Source: CAVQZA01 sp963718355 (lineage in GTDB: Bacteria > Actinomycetota > Thermoleophilia > Gaiellales > Gaiellaceae). Taken from it: a DNA stretch of 64,000 nt. Both the position numbers and the translations under genes were made by a program. Position 1 is the first letter of the stretch. Each line of letters starts with the position of its first letter. The stretch spans positions 1-64,000 of the forward strand of contig CAVQZA010000012.1 in assembly GCA_963718355.1 (NCBI GenBank). The letters run 5' to 3'. Positions 50,282 to 57,995 of this stretch are shown piece after piece. The notes beneath the pieces were generated by a model. That model made no database searches. It worked only from the letters and a program-made list of their open reading frames with translations, and was not told the origin of the DNA.

Positions 50282-50896
50282 GTGGAGCTGATCGAAGAGC
50301 GGACGCTCGGGCTCGGCTGGCTCGAGGTGAGCCGGCAGATCCTCGCGCGGGGCGCCGACGAGAGCTACGAAGGAATCCCGACGAAGGAGCTCGCGCTGCT
50401 CACGCTCGTGGTCGCCGAGCCCGATCCGGACGACGAGGTGATCGCAGAGCTGGCCGATCCCGACTGGCTCGAGTGGATGGAGCGCAACTTCACGGAGCCG
50501 GACGACGTCGCCGAGCTCGGCGGCGCGCGCTCGTACGCGCGGCGCCTACGGGACTACGAGGGGCTCGACCAGGTCGCGTGGGTCATCGAGCGGCTCCGCG
50601 ACGATGCGGCGACCCGCTCGGCCACGATCACGACGCTCCAGCCGCTGAGCGACTCGAGCTACGTCCCGTGCGTCTCGCTGCTCGACTTCTGGCGCGTCGA
50701 CGGGCCGCTCGAGCTCGTCGTCTACTCGCACTCGCTGGACTTCGGGAAGAAGGCCTACGGCAACCTCGTCGAACTCGCACGCCTCCAGCACGAAGTCGCG
50801 AACGCTTTGGAAATCCCCATCGGCCGGCTCGTGCTCCACGCCAAGTCCGCGCACGTCTACGAGCCGGAGTTCGAGCTGATGCGCGAGCTGACGTGA
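50282..50896 (+). CDS. Thymidylate synthase-like protein
   Basis: 204 residues from GTG 50282; ATG 50255 would overlap the divergent AKR start. The C-terminal half follows the thymidylate synthase pattern: nucleophile Cys130 in SSYVPCVSLLDFWRVDG, then YSHSLDFGKKAYGNLVELARLQHEVANALEIPIGRLVLHAKSAHVYE, which gives Asp153, Asn161, His191 and Tyr193 at the places of E. coli Asp169, Asn177, His207 and Tyr209. The phosphate-binding Arg166 equivalent is His150. The N-terminal part is unlike ThyA and the protein is 60 residues short. May act on a non-phosphorylated or different pyrimidine, or be a regulator. Confidence 0.75.
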   Translation: MELIEERTLGLGWLEVSRQILARGADESYEGIPTKELALLTLVVAEPDPDDEVIAELADPDWLEWMERNFTEPDDVAELGGARSYARRLRDYEGLDQVAWVIERLRDDAATRSATITTLQPLSDSSYVPCVSLLDFWRVDGPLELVVYSHSLDFGKKAYGNLVELARLQHEVANALEIPIGRLVLHAKSAHVYEPEFELMRELT

Positions 50897-51189
50897 TCAC
50901 CGAGGAGGCGACACTCGAGGTGAGGCCGGGCCGTGAGGAGGAGTTCGAGCTGGCGTTCGCCGAGGCGAAGGCGATCATCGCCTCGATGCCCGGCTTCGAC
51001 TCGCTGCAGCTCCAGCGGTGCATAGAGCGGCCGAGCCGGTACCTGCTGCTCGTCTCGTGGGAGCGGCTCGAGGATCACACCGACGGGTTCCGGAACTCCG
51101 AGGGCTACGCGGAGTGGAGCCGCCTGCTCCACCACTTCTACGACCCGTTCCCGACGGTCGAGCACTACCGCCTGGTCGCGAGCGCGTGA
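50893..51189 (+). CDS. Antibiotic biosynthesis monooxygenase (ABM) domain protein
   Basis: 98 residues from GTG 50893 (4-bp overlap upstream). Dimeric alpha/beta barrel: ITEEATLEVRPGREEEFELAFAEAKAIIASMPGFDSLQLQR, LLLVSWERLEDHTDGFRNSEGYAEW, HHFYDPFPTVEHY. Resembles YgiN/HmoB-type monooxygenases or heme-binding proteins (the His pair near the C-terminus is suggestive). Coupled to the Nudix gene. Confidence 0.9.
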   Translation: MITEEATLEVRPGREEEFELAFAEAKAIIASMPGFDSLQLQRCIERPSRYLLLVSWERLEDHTDGFRNSEGYAEWSRLLHHFYDPFPTVEHYRLVASA

Positions 51190-51749
51190 CGCACTGCTCG
51201 CACTGCGGCGCGCCTCTGCCCCACGCGGCGCCCGTCACCTGCAGCGCTTGCGGCACGAGCCACTGGCGGAACCCGAAGCCCTGCGGGGCGGCTCTCGTCA
51301 CGCGCGAGAGCGGCGAGCTGCTGCTCGTCAGGCGCGCCCATGCGCCGTGGCAGGGTCGCTGGTGTGCGCCCTCCGGCTTCTGCGAGCACGCCGAGCATCC
51401 GATCGACGCCACCGTGCGCGAGGCCTTCGAGGAGACGGGCCTCGAGGTTGAGCTGACCGGGCACCTCGGCACCTGGGTCTCGAGCTACGACGAAGACGAC
51501 ATCGTCGGCGAGGACACCGAGGTCTCGATCGCGGTCACCTACTACCACGCGCGACCGCTCGCCGACTCGCCGTTCGCCTTCGATCCGGCCGAGGTCGCGG
51601 AGGTGCGCTGGTTCGCGCCCGACGACCTGCCCGCCGAGCTGGCGCCGCCGCACGCGCTCCCTGCGATCCTCGCCGCATGGCGTGCCGCAGTGCTCGCCGG
51701 TGAGACAGAATCCTCTCTGCGCGACCGACCGAAAGGAGCCCCAGGATGA
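51186..51749 (+). CDS. Nudix hydrolase with N-terminal zinc ribbon
   Basis: 187 residues from GTG 51186. N-terminal zinc ribbon HCSHCGAP...CSACGTSHWRNP (four Cys), then Nudix box GFCEHAEHPIDATVREAFEETGLEVE (GX5EX7REUXEEXGU intact). Resembles NudC-type NADH pyrophosphatase or the ADP-ribose/NAD-cap group, but the ribbon-first layout with a short N-terminus is a distinct family. Overlaps the genes on both sides by 4 bp. Confidence 0.92.
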   Translation: MTHCSHCGAPLPHAAPVTCSACGTSHWRNPKPCGAALVTRESGELLLVRRAHAPWQGRWCAPSGFCEHAEHPIDATVREAFEETGLEVELTGHLGTWVSSYDEDDIVGEDTEVSIAVTYYHARPLADSPFAFDPAEVAEVRWFAPDDLPAELAPPHALPAILAAWRAAVLAGETESSLRDRPKGAPG

Positions 51750-52039
51750 TCGGAGTGATCGTGACCTTCCCGTACCACGAGGAGATCGACCCGGCGGCCG
51801 TGACCGCGATCGCCGAGGGCGCGCGCGAGCGGTTCGAGGGGATGCCCGGCCTACACAGCAAGGCCTTCACGATCAGCGAGGAGCAGAACGCGGCGGTCAA
51901 CTTCTACGTGTGGGAGTCGCTCGAGGCGGCCGAGGCGTTCTTCACGCCGGAGCTCACCGAGAGGGTGACCGGGCTCTACGGCGTCGCTCCGAGGATCGAG
52001 TACGTCGAGATCCCCGTGCTGGTCGAGAACTCAGCCTGA
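51746..52039 (+). CDS. Small dimeric alpha/beta-barrel protein
   Basis: 97 residues from ATG 51746. Ferredoxin-like fold: GVIVTFPYHEEIDPAAVTAIAEGARERFEGMPGLHSKAFTISEEQN and NFYVWESLEAAEAFFTPELTERVTGLYG, ending PRIEYVEIPVLVE. Matches the YdhR/putative monooxygenase group of short barrel proteins. Possibly acts with the upstream ABM/Nudix pair; function unknown. Overlaps the convergent gene by 9 bp. Confidence 0.8.
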   Translation: MIGVIVTFPYHEEIDPAAVTAIAEGARERFEGMPGLHSKAFTISEEQNAAVNFYVWESLEAAEAFFTPELTERVTGLYGVAPRIEYVEIPVLVENSA

Positions 52040-52447
52040 GCCGGTCTCCTTCGCGCGGCGGTACCGCGCCAGCTCGTCGGCCGGCTGCTCGGCCCGCTCG
52101 GCGCTCGGCGGGCCGTAGATCTCCGCCAGCAGCGCCCGCGCGGCCTGGAGCCGAAGCTGGTGATCCGGCTTGCCGTCGGCGCCGGTCGCACGCAGCGCCT
52201 CGTCGAAGACCGTCCAGATGCGCTCGGCGTGCTCACCGGCGCGCGTCCGCAGCAGGTCGCGCACCCACTCGGAGGATGCCGCTGGGGGCGGGGGCGACGG
52301 CGGCGGCGCTGGCTTCCCTGCAGGGCCGAGCGGCGCCCTGGCAAGCTCGGGCTCGGGCTCGCGCGCGATGTGCGAGCGGAGACCACTGCCGAACTCGACC
52401 GGCTCCACGGAATCGGGATCGGCGCCGCCGGCTTCACGCCCAATCAT
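52031..52447 (-). CDS. Hypothetical protein, low-complexity middle
   Basis: 138 residues from ATG 52447. A Pro/Ala-rich linker (about residues 45-58) separates a charged N-terminus from a helical C-terminal part (VRDLLRTRAGEHAERIWTVFDEALRATG, DHQLRLQAARALLAEIYG). No Cys, no membrane segment. I do not recognise it; it looks like a small cytoplasmic adaptor found in this lineage. Confidence 0.6.
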   Translation of the reverse strand: MIGREAGGADPDSVEPVEFGSGLRSHIAREPEPELARAPLGPAGKPAPPPSPPPPAASSEWVRDLLRTRAGEHAERIWTVFDEALRATGADGKPDHQLRLQAARALLAEIYGPPSAERAEQPADELARYRRAKETGSG

Positions 52448-52505
52448 CCCAACGAGTGACCAGCGGAATCCGCGTCCGGCCGACAAGGTGAATTGAGAGA
52501 GGGGA

Positions 52506-53204
52506 ATGAGCATGGCTGATGAAACGCGCCATGCGGCCTGGCAGTCCGAACGAAGCTTTGCGGTGCGACTCCTGCCAGAGGGCGGGGAGCCCACGGAGTT
52601 GGCCGCCGGGATCGGTGACTTCATGGAGGCCGTCGAGTTCGCGGTCGAGTGGCTCGGTCGCGAGGACCCCGAGCGGACGGGCACCGCGAGCCTCGCAATC
52701 TACGAGACGCGTGCCGGCGACTCGGAGAAGGTCTGGGCCTATCCGCCGGACGAGCCCGACGACGGAGACCCGCTGATGAAGATCTTCGGCTTCGATCCGG
52801 TGACCTGGCAGCCCGGCTCGAACGGGTACATGCCGAGGGAGCCGGCGCTCGGGACGTTCTTCACACGTCCAGTCGAGAACGTGACCGCGGCCCCGCCTCC
52901 GCCGCCAGCGCCTCGGTACATCCCTCCCGCCGCGCCATCACAGCCCATCGTCGTCGGCGCGGCGGAGGAGCCGGAAACGCCGCGCGCCGGCCGGCACCTG
53001 CGGCCTCGCAGCGAGCTCGCCGCCGCTTGGGCCGACCCGGTCGCGCGCTCGCTGCTTCTCGTCGGAGGCTTCCTGCTCTGGCTCACGGTCGCCTTCGGCT
53101 ATGCGAGCGGCCTGCTGTTCGTGCTGTTCGCGCTCTCGGGCCTCTGGTGGCGACGCGGGAAGCTCGTCGGCATGGCGGAGACCGACGCCGAAGACTGGCT
53201 GTAA
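52506..53204 (+). CDS. Hypothetical protein with C-terminal membrane hairpin
   Basis: 232 residues. An N-terminal globular part (SERSFAVRLLPEGGEPTELAAGIGDFMEAVEFAVEWLGRE), a Pro-rich linker (about 120-150), then two transmembrane helices near the C-terminus (RSLLLVGGFLLWLTVAFGYASGLLFVLFALSGLWW). The membrane hairpin with a cytoplasmic head suggests a sensor or anchor. Family not recognised. Confidence 0.7.
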   Translation: MSMADETRHAAWQSERSFAVRLLPEGGEPTELAAGIGDFMEAVEFAVEWLGREDPERTGTASLAIYETRAGDSEKVWAYPPDEPDDGDPLMKIFGFDPVTWQPGSNGYMPREPALGTFFTRPVENVTAAPPPPPAPRYIPPAAPSQPIVVGAAEEPETPRAGRHLRPRSELAAAWADPVARSLLLVGGFLLWLTVAFGYASGLLFVLFALSGLWWRRGKLVGMAETDAEDWL

Positions 53205-53216
53205 TCTGCGCTGACC

Positions 53217-53831
53217 GTGCACCTGACGTCATTCTTCGTCCTGTCGGCACTGCTGATCGTCGCGCCCGGCCCGGACATGGCCCTGGTGGCGCGGAACGCG
53301 TTGCGCGGTGGGACGAGGGCCGGGATTCTCACCTCGCTCGGCGGGGTCAGCGGGCTCCTGATCTGGACGCTTGCCTCGAGCATCGGCGTCGCCGCGCTGA
53401 TCCGCGCGTCTGAGCCCGCGTTCCTGGCGCTGAAGGCGGTCGGTGTCGCGTACCTCGTGTTTCTCGGCGTGCAGGCCCTGCGTGCGGCATGGCGTCCGGG
53501 CGGGCCCGAGGCACCGCGCCGGGCGGCCGGGAGGCCACGACACGCGTACAGGCAAGGGCTGCTCAGCAACCTCGGCAATCCGAAGATCGCGGTCTTCTTC
53601 ACGAGCTTCCTGCCGCAGTTCGTGCCGGGCGGCTCGTCATCGTTCGCGGCGCTGCTCGGGCTCGGGCTCGTGTTCTGCGTGATGACGCTGGCCTGGCTCG
53701 TCTCCTACAGCCTGGTCGTCGCGAAGGCCGGCGACGTCCTGCGGCGTCCGCGCGTGCAGCGCGTGGTCGAGGGTGTGACCGGTTTCGTCCTGATCGGATT
53801 CGGCGCGCGACTCGCGACCGAGCACCGCTGA
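53217..53831 (+). CDS. LysE/RhtB family amino acid exporter
   Basis: 204 residues, GTG 53217. Six-helix exporter with the LysE N-terminal signature (LTSFFVLSALLIVAPGPDMALVARNALRGGTRAGIL) and NPKIAVFFTSFLPQFV in the second half. Exports an amino acid or related solute to the outside. Substrate not predictable. 12 bp after the membrane-hairpin protein, one base before the next gene. Confidence 0.92.
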   Translation: MHLTSFFVLSALLIVAPGPDMALVARNALRGGTRAGILTSLGGVSGLLIWTLASSIGVAALIRASEPAFLALKAVGVAYLVFLGVQALRAAWRPGGPEAPRRAAGRPRHAYRQGLLSNLGNPKIAVFFTSFLPQFVPGGSSSFAALLGLGLVFCVMTLAWLVSYSLVVAKAGDVLRRPRVQRVVEGVTGFVLIGFGARLATEHR

Positions 53832-53832
53832 G

Positions 53833-54420
53833 GTGCCGCTGCAAAACCGCGTCACGCCGCTCGGCGAGCTGATCGCCGACCCGGCGCGCGGGCTCGTCTA
53901 CGGGAACCGCGGCTGCCTGCACGACTCTTCGGGCCGGATCCGGCGGCGGTTCAGCGGCAAGCGCTGGATCGCATGTCGGCGCGAGTTCAAGGGCTGGCAC
54001 CGTGCGCCGCTGCTGCAGCCGGGACGCTTCACGGAGCTGTTCTTCCTCGACGAGGCGACTGCCTTCGCCGCGGGGCACCGGCCCTGCGCGCTCTGCCGAC
54101 GCGCCGACTACGACCGAGCTCTGGGACTCACCGGCTGGAGCAGCGCCGACGCGATCGACACGCAGCTCCACGCGGAGCGGTTGCGGTGCTACGGCGAGAC
54201 GGAGCTCGGCGACCTGCCCGACGGCGCCTTCGTCCTACGGGACGGCGCGCCATGGCTCGTGCGCGGGGAGCAGCTCCTGCGATGGACACCCGGCGGCTAC
54301 ACGGAGCGATCGCCGCGCGGCTCGGGCCCCGTGACGGTGATCACGCCGCCGACACTCGTCGAGGTTCTCCGCTCGGACTGGCTGCCGCTCGTGCCGTTGT
54401 TACACCCGACGGCGGGCTAG
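53833..54420 (+). CDS. Ada-like metal-binding-domain protein of unknown function
   Basis: 195 residues from GTG 53833. Conserved cysteines C28 (NRGCLHDSSGR), C48 (RWIACRREFKGWH) and the pair C85/C88 (AAGHRPCALCRR) recall the zinc domain of Ada (FxxxxxAxxxGHRPCxxCRP). The C-terminal part has SSADAIDTQLHAERLR and PPTLVEVLRSDWLPLVPLLHP. No methyltransferase domain is present, so DNA repair is not implied. I know similar proteins only as hypothetical. Could bind DNA or metal. Confidence 0.75.
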   Translation: MPLQNRVTPLGELIADPARGLVYGNRGCLHDSSGRIRRRFSGKRWIACRREFKGWHRAPLLQPGRFTELFFLDEATAFAAGHRPCALCRRADYDRALGLTGWSSADAIDTQLHAERLRCYGETELGDLPDGAFVLRDGAPWLVRGEQLLRWTPGGYTERSPRGSGPVTVITPPTLVEVLRSDWLPLVPLLHPTAG

Positions 54421-54629
54421 GCGGGGCCGGGCGGCATCTCGTCTACCGGCCACGGCTTGCCGCCGACGCCCCAGTTCTTAGGCGAGTGGCCCTCGACGAT
54501 CACCCACGTGTGGCTGCGCAGATCCGGATGCGTCGCTTCGCAGAGCGCGTCGGTGAGCTTCTCGATCAGCGCGGCGCTCACCTCGGGCGTGACGCGGTAG
54601 TCGAACAGCTTGACCTCGATCAGCGGCAT
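54417..54629 (-). CDS. 4-oxalocrotonate tautomerase family protein
   Basis: 70 residues with catalytic Pro2 (MPLIEVKLFDYRV). Related to the small tautomerase at 39629-39811: both carry HxxVxV...KNWGVGGKP-like C-termini with a conserved Trp-Gly. Last gene of the molybdenum hydroxylase operon, 12 bp after the cupin gene. Would tautomerise an enol intermediate of ring or chain degradation. Confidence 0.88.
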   Translation of the reverse strand: MPLIEVKLFDYRVTPEVSAALIEKLTDALCEATHPDLRSHTWVIVEGHSPKNWGVGGKPWPVDEMPPGPA

Positions 54630-54641
54630 GCGGCTCCTTTC

Positions 54642-55028
54642 TCAGGTATCGACGTGGAGCGAGCCGGCCAGGTCGCCGAGCACGAGGTCGCGCTCCCTGT
54701 CCGGCACATGGTCGAGCGGCGGCGGCGCGAGCGCCTCGATGAAGCTGCACCCATGCTCGGAAAAAAGCTCGTGCTCGATGCCGCGATTCACCACGGCCAC
54801 ATCGCCGGCGACCATCTCCTTCATCTCGTCGCCGATCGTCATCACCAGCGAGCCGTCCGTGATCAGCATCACCTGCTCGGTCGAGGCGTGGCTGTGACGG
54901 GGAACGGTCGTGCCGGGCTCGTATTGCACCCGGCAGATCAGGGCCTGGTCGCCGCCGATCGCGTGCAGCGTCACGCCCGGATAGAGCGAGAAGAGCTCGA
55001 CGCCGTTCCAGCTCCGAAACGCACTCAA
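54642..55028 (-). CDS. Cupin domain protein of the molybdenum hydroxylase operon
   Basis: 128 residues from TTG 55028, overlapping the Mo-subunit stop (TTGA). Cupin motifs: TTVPRHSHASTEQVMLITDG (His-x-His, Glu) and GDVAVVNRGIEHELFSEHG (His). A complete 3-His/1-Glu site. It may be a dioxygenase or isomerase acting after the hydroxylase; unproven. Confidence 0.85.
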   Translation of the reverse strand: MSAFRSWNGVELFSLYPGVTLHAIGGDQALICRVQYEPGTTVPRHSHASTEQVMLITDGSLVMTIGDEMKEMVAGDVAVVNRGIEHELFSEHGCSFIEALAPPPLDHVPDRERDLVLGDLAGSLHVDT

Positions 55029-56119
55029 GAGGCCGTCTCGAACTTGAGCCCGGTGCCGACGGTGTTGACCGACAGCTCGTCGTCGAAGGCGATCAGCTTG
55101 CCCTCGCGGCGCGGCTCGGCCTTCGCCTCGAGCGCCCGCAGCACACGCTCGGGTGTGATCGGGAGCTCGGTGACCCAGACGCCGACCGCTTCGTAGACCG
55201 CCGAGGCGATCGCCGGCGGCTGCGGGTTGTTCGCCATCTCGCCGATCCCCTTCGCGCCGTACGGACCGTCGGCCGACGGGTTCTCGATGATCAGCGTCTC
55301 CATCTGCGGGAGGTCCTCCATCCCCGGCGCGAGGTACGAGCCGAACTGGCCGCCGCGGTGCTCGACGCTCGGGTAGTACGGGTAGCTGTTCTCCAGCACG
55401 CCGAGCCCGAGCCCCTGGATCGCGCCGCCCTCGATCTGGCCCTCGACGAGGGTCGGATTGATCGCGCGGCCGACGTCGTAGCACGAGACGATCCGCGTCA
55501 CGGTCACCTCGCCCGTCTCGTCGTCGACCTCGACCTCGGCCGCGCAGGCCGCGTACGAGATCGCCGAGTGCGGCGGCAGGTCGACGCGTCCAGACGCGGG
55601 GTCGACGATCGCGGCGTACTCCTTCAGCTGCGCGCCGGTGCCGGTGAGCAGCTCGCCGTATGTCCAGGTCGCCGCTGCGGCCACGTCCGGAACGGAGATC
55701 TTCTTCTGCGGGGAGCCCTTCGCTATCACCTCGCCGTCGACGATTTCCAGGTCGGCCGGGTCGATCTCGAGCTCCTTCGAGGCGATCTCGAGGATCCGCT
55801 CGCGCACCTTCTCGGCCGCCTTCTTCACGGCCATGCCTGCAACGAACGTGGCCCGCGAGGCGAAGGTGCCGGTGCAGACCGGCGAGGAGTCGGTGTTCGA
55901 GTTGTCGTAAGTGACCCACTCGTACGGAATCCCGAGCGTCTCGGCCACGATCTGCGACTGGATCGTCTTCGAGCCGTTGCCGATGTCGGAGGTGCCCGCG
56001 AAGACGTCGACGCGCCCGTCCGGCTTGATCTTGATCCACGCCTGCGACGGGTCGCCGTTCTGGTTCATGCCGGTCGGGTACTCGATCGCCGAGAAGCCGC
56101 GGCCCTTGTGGACAGCCAT
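55025..56119 (-). CDS. Molybdenum hydroxylase Mo-cofactor subunit, C-terminal half
   Basis: 364 residues from ATG 56119. Corresponds to the second MoCo-binding domain of xanthine dehydrogenase/aldehyde oxidase: GTSDIGNGSKTIQSQIVAETLGIPYEWV (pterin contact), SNTDSSPVCTGTFASRATFVAG, VSCYDVGRAINPTLVEGQIEGGAIQGLGLGVLE, and the catalytic Glu in YGAKGIGEMANNP. It is a separate gene, starting in a TGATG overlap with the N-terminal half, so the enzyme assembles the Mo site from two chains. Confidence 0.9.
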   Translation of the reverse strand: MAVHKGRGFSAIEYPTGMNQNGDPSQAWIKIKPDGRVDVFAGTSDIGNGSKTIQSQIVAETLGIPYEWVTYDNSNTDSSPVCTGTFASRATFVAGMAVKKAAEKVRERILEIASKELEIDPADLEIVDGEVIAKGSPQKKISVPDVAAAATWTYGELLTGTGAQLKEYAAIVDPASGRVDLPPHSAISYAACAAEVEVDDETGEVTVTRIVSCYDVGRAINPTLVEGQIEGGAIQGLGLGVLENSYPYYPSVEHRGGQFGSYLAPGMEDLPQMETLIIENPSADGPYGAKGIGEMANNPQPPAIASAVYEAVGVWVTELPITPERVLRALEAKAEPRREGKLIAFDDELSVNTVGTGLKFETAS

Positions 56120-57486
56120 CAGTGATCCTCCGGATTCTTGAGCTGGCCGACGAGGTGCTCGGGTAGCAGCGAGCCCTCACGCTGTCCCGGCGTCATCGCG
56201 CGGTACTCGCCGGGAAGCTCGTGCCCGATCGAGTCCGCGATCGCCTGGATCGTCGGGACGGTGGACGGGTCGGTGTAGACGATGCCGTTCGGAGACGTGT
56301 CCCCGATCCGGTTCGCGTTCTTGAGGCGCAGCTCGAACGGATCGATCCCGAGCAGCATCGCGATCCGCGACAGATGCGTCTCCGTCGCAAACGAGACCGA
56401 CGTGACGCCGAACCCGCGCATCGCCGTCGTCGGCACGCGGTTCGTGAACACCACGTAGCCGTCGAAGTGCAGGTTCGGGATCGTGTAGGCGCCCGTGTGA
56501 TGGAAGCTGTGCTTCGTGAGCCCGTAGGGCGAGAAGCGCGCGTAGGCGCCCGAGTCGTGCAGCGTCAGCATCTTGCGGCCGAGGATCCAGCCGTCCTTCG
56601 TGACCGCGTCCGCGATCTCCATGTGCCACGGCGCGCGGGTCGACGAGCAGAGGAACTCCTCCTCGCGCGTCCAGCGCCAGCGTGTCGGCTTCCCGGACTT
56701 CAGCGCCAGCAGCGCGCACATCGTCTCGGTGGCCGTGTCGACCTTGCCTCCGAAGCCGCCGCCGACCGTGCCGCCGACGAACTTGAACTTGTTCAGCGGC
56801 TGCTGGAGGTGCGCCGAGACGACGCCCATCGAGAAGTACAGCGCCTGCGTGCAGGAGTAGATCGTCAGGCGCCCGCTCGGCTCCGGCACCACCTGGCAGA
56901 CCTGCGTCTCGAGCGGCACGTGCTCGATCGCCGCGGGGCGGTAGACACCCTGGACGATGTGGTCGGCCGCGTCGAAGGCTGCGTCGATGTCGCCCTTGCG
57001 GATCTGGCGGCGATCCATCTCGCCCTCGAAGTGCGGGTACCAGTTGCCCCAGTGGTGGATCTGCGGCGCATCGGCGTCGAACGCCTTGCGGATGTCGAAC
57101 AGCGCGGGGCGCTCCTCGAGCTCGAGCACCATCGCCTCGACCGCGGCGGTCGCAAGCTCCTCGCTCTCGGCCGCGACCACAGCGATGGGCTGGCCCAGGT
57201 ACCGGACCTCGTCCTCGGCGAGCAGCGGCTCGTCGCCCGGGATCCCGAGCGCGGAGAGGTGCCCGTACACGTTGAGGGGCACGTCCTTGTGGGTCACCAC
57301 GTGGACGCCCTTCATGGCCTCCGCCGCAGCGGTGTCGAGCTTCACGATCCTTGCGTGGTGCGACGGCGAGCGGAGCGCCTTGACCCAGAGCGCGCCGGGG
57401 ACGCGCACGTCGTCCACGTACACCGTCCTCCCGGTGACGTGCCCGATCCCGTCGTAACGCGGGAGTCGTGCGCCGACGGCCTTCAT
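56119..57486 (-). CDS. Molybdenum hydroxylase Mo-cofactor subunit, N-terminal half
   Basis: 455 residues from ATG 57486. Contains the small Ald_Xan_dh_C (a/b hammerhead) domain (GRLPRYDGIGHVTGRTVYVDDV style start; HHARIVKLDTAAAEAMKGVHVVTHKDVP) and the first MoCo-binding domain with GGTVGGGFGGKVDTATETMCALLALKSGKPTRWRWTREEEF and TTAMRGFGVTSV. No CO-dehydrogenase VAYRCSFR loop is present. The chain ends where intact homologues continue, and the rest is encoded in the next gene. 4-bp overlap with the 2Fe-2S gene. Confidence 0.92.
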   Translation of the reverse strand: MKAVGARLPRYDGIGHVTGRTVYVDDVRVPGALWVKALRSPSHHARIVKLDTAAAEAMKGVHVVTHKDVPLNVYGHLSALGIPGDEPLLAEDEVRYLGQPIAVVAAESEELATAAVEAMVLELEERPALFDIRKAFDADAPQIHHWGNWYPHFEGEMDRRQIRKGDIDAAFDAADHIVQGVYRPAAIEHVPLETQVCQVVPEPSGRLTIYSCTQALYFSMGVVSAHLQQPLNKFKFVGGTVGGGFGGKVDTATETMCALLALKSGKPTRWRWTREEEFLCSSTRAPWHMEIADAVTKDGWILGRKMLTLHDSGAYARFSPYGLTKHSFHHTGAYTIPNLHFDGYVVFTNRVPTTAMRGFGVTSVSFATETHLSRIAMLLGIDPFELRLKNANRIGDTSPNGIVYTDPSTVPTIQAIADSIGHELPGEYRAMTPGQREGSLLPEHLVGQLKNPEDH

Positions 57487-57995
57487 GAGGCGCCTCCCAC
57501 GTTTGTCGTGTCGTGGCTCTCGGCCGTGATCGACATATCGAACTCGTCGCCGCGCGCCACGGCGGCGATCGCATCGACGATCTTCACGTAACCGGTGCAG
57601 CGGCAGACGTGGCCGCCGAGTGCGTGCTGGATGGCTTCCCGGTCCTCGGTGCCGCCGTGGTCGATGTAGGCCTGCGCGGCCATGATCATCCCGCACGTGC
57701 AGAAGCCGCACTGCGCGGCGTAGTGATGCGTGAACGCCTGCTGCAGCGGCGCGAGGCCGTCGGGGGAGCCGAGCCCCTCGACGGTGGTGATCGAAGCGCC
57801 CTCGACAGCCACGACCGGCGTCAGGCACGAGCGTCGCGGCTCGCCGTCGACGAGCACGGTGCACGCGCCGCAGCCGCCCTGCTGGCAGCCGGCCTTCGGG
57901 CTCTCGACCTCGAGCTCGTCGCGCAGCACGAACAGGAGCGGGGTCAGCGGAGCGCTCTCGACCTCGCGCTCGACGCCGTTGACGGTCAGGTTCAT
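57483..57995 (-). CDS. Molybdenum hydroxylase 2Fe-2S subunit
   Basis: 170 residues. Plant-type cluster AGCQQGGCGACTVLVDG...SC and the second, helical cluster QCGFCTCGMIMAAQ...HVCRCTGYVKI: all eight Cys present. Small subunit (XdhC/CoxS type) that passes electrons from Mo to FAD. ATG 57995 overlaps the FAD subunit stop by 4 bp. Confidence 0.95.
   Translation of the reverse strand: MNLTVNGVEREVESAPLTPLLFVLRDELEVESPKAGCQQGGCGACTVLVDGEPRRSCLTPVVAVEGASITTVEGLGSPDGLAPLQQAFTHHYAAQCGFCTCGMIMAAQAYIDHGGTEDREAIQHALGGHVCRCTGYVKIVDAIAAVARGDEFDMSITAESHDTTNVGGAS

Noticed and set aside
55025..57995. Carbon monoxide dehydrogenase (coxMSL)
   Set aside because: CoxD/E-like genes made this tempting, but the form I active-site loop VAYRCSFR is absent, the Mo subunit is split, and gene order differs.
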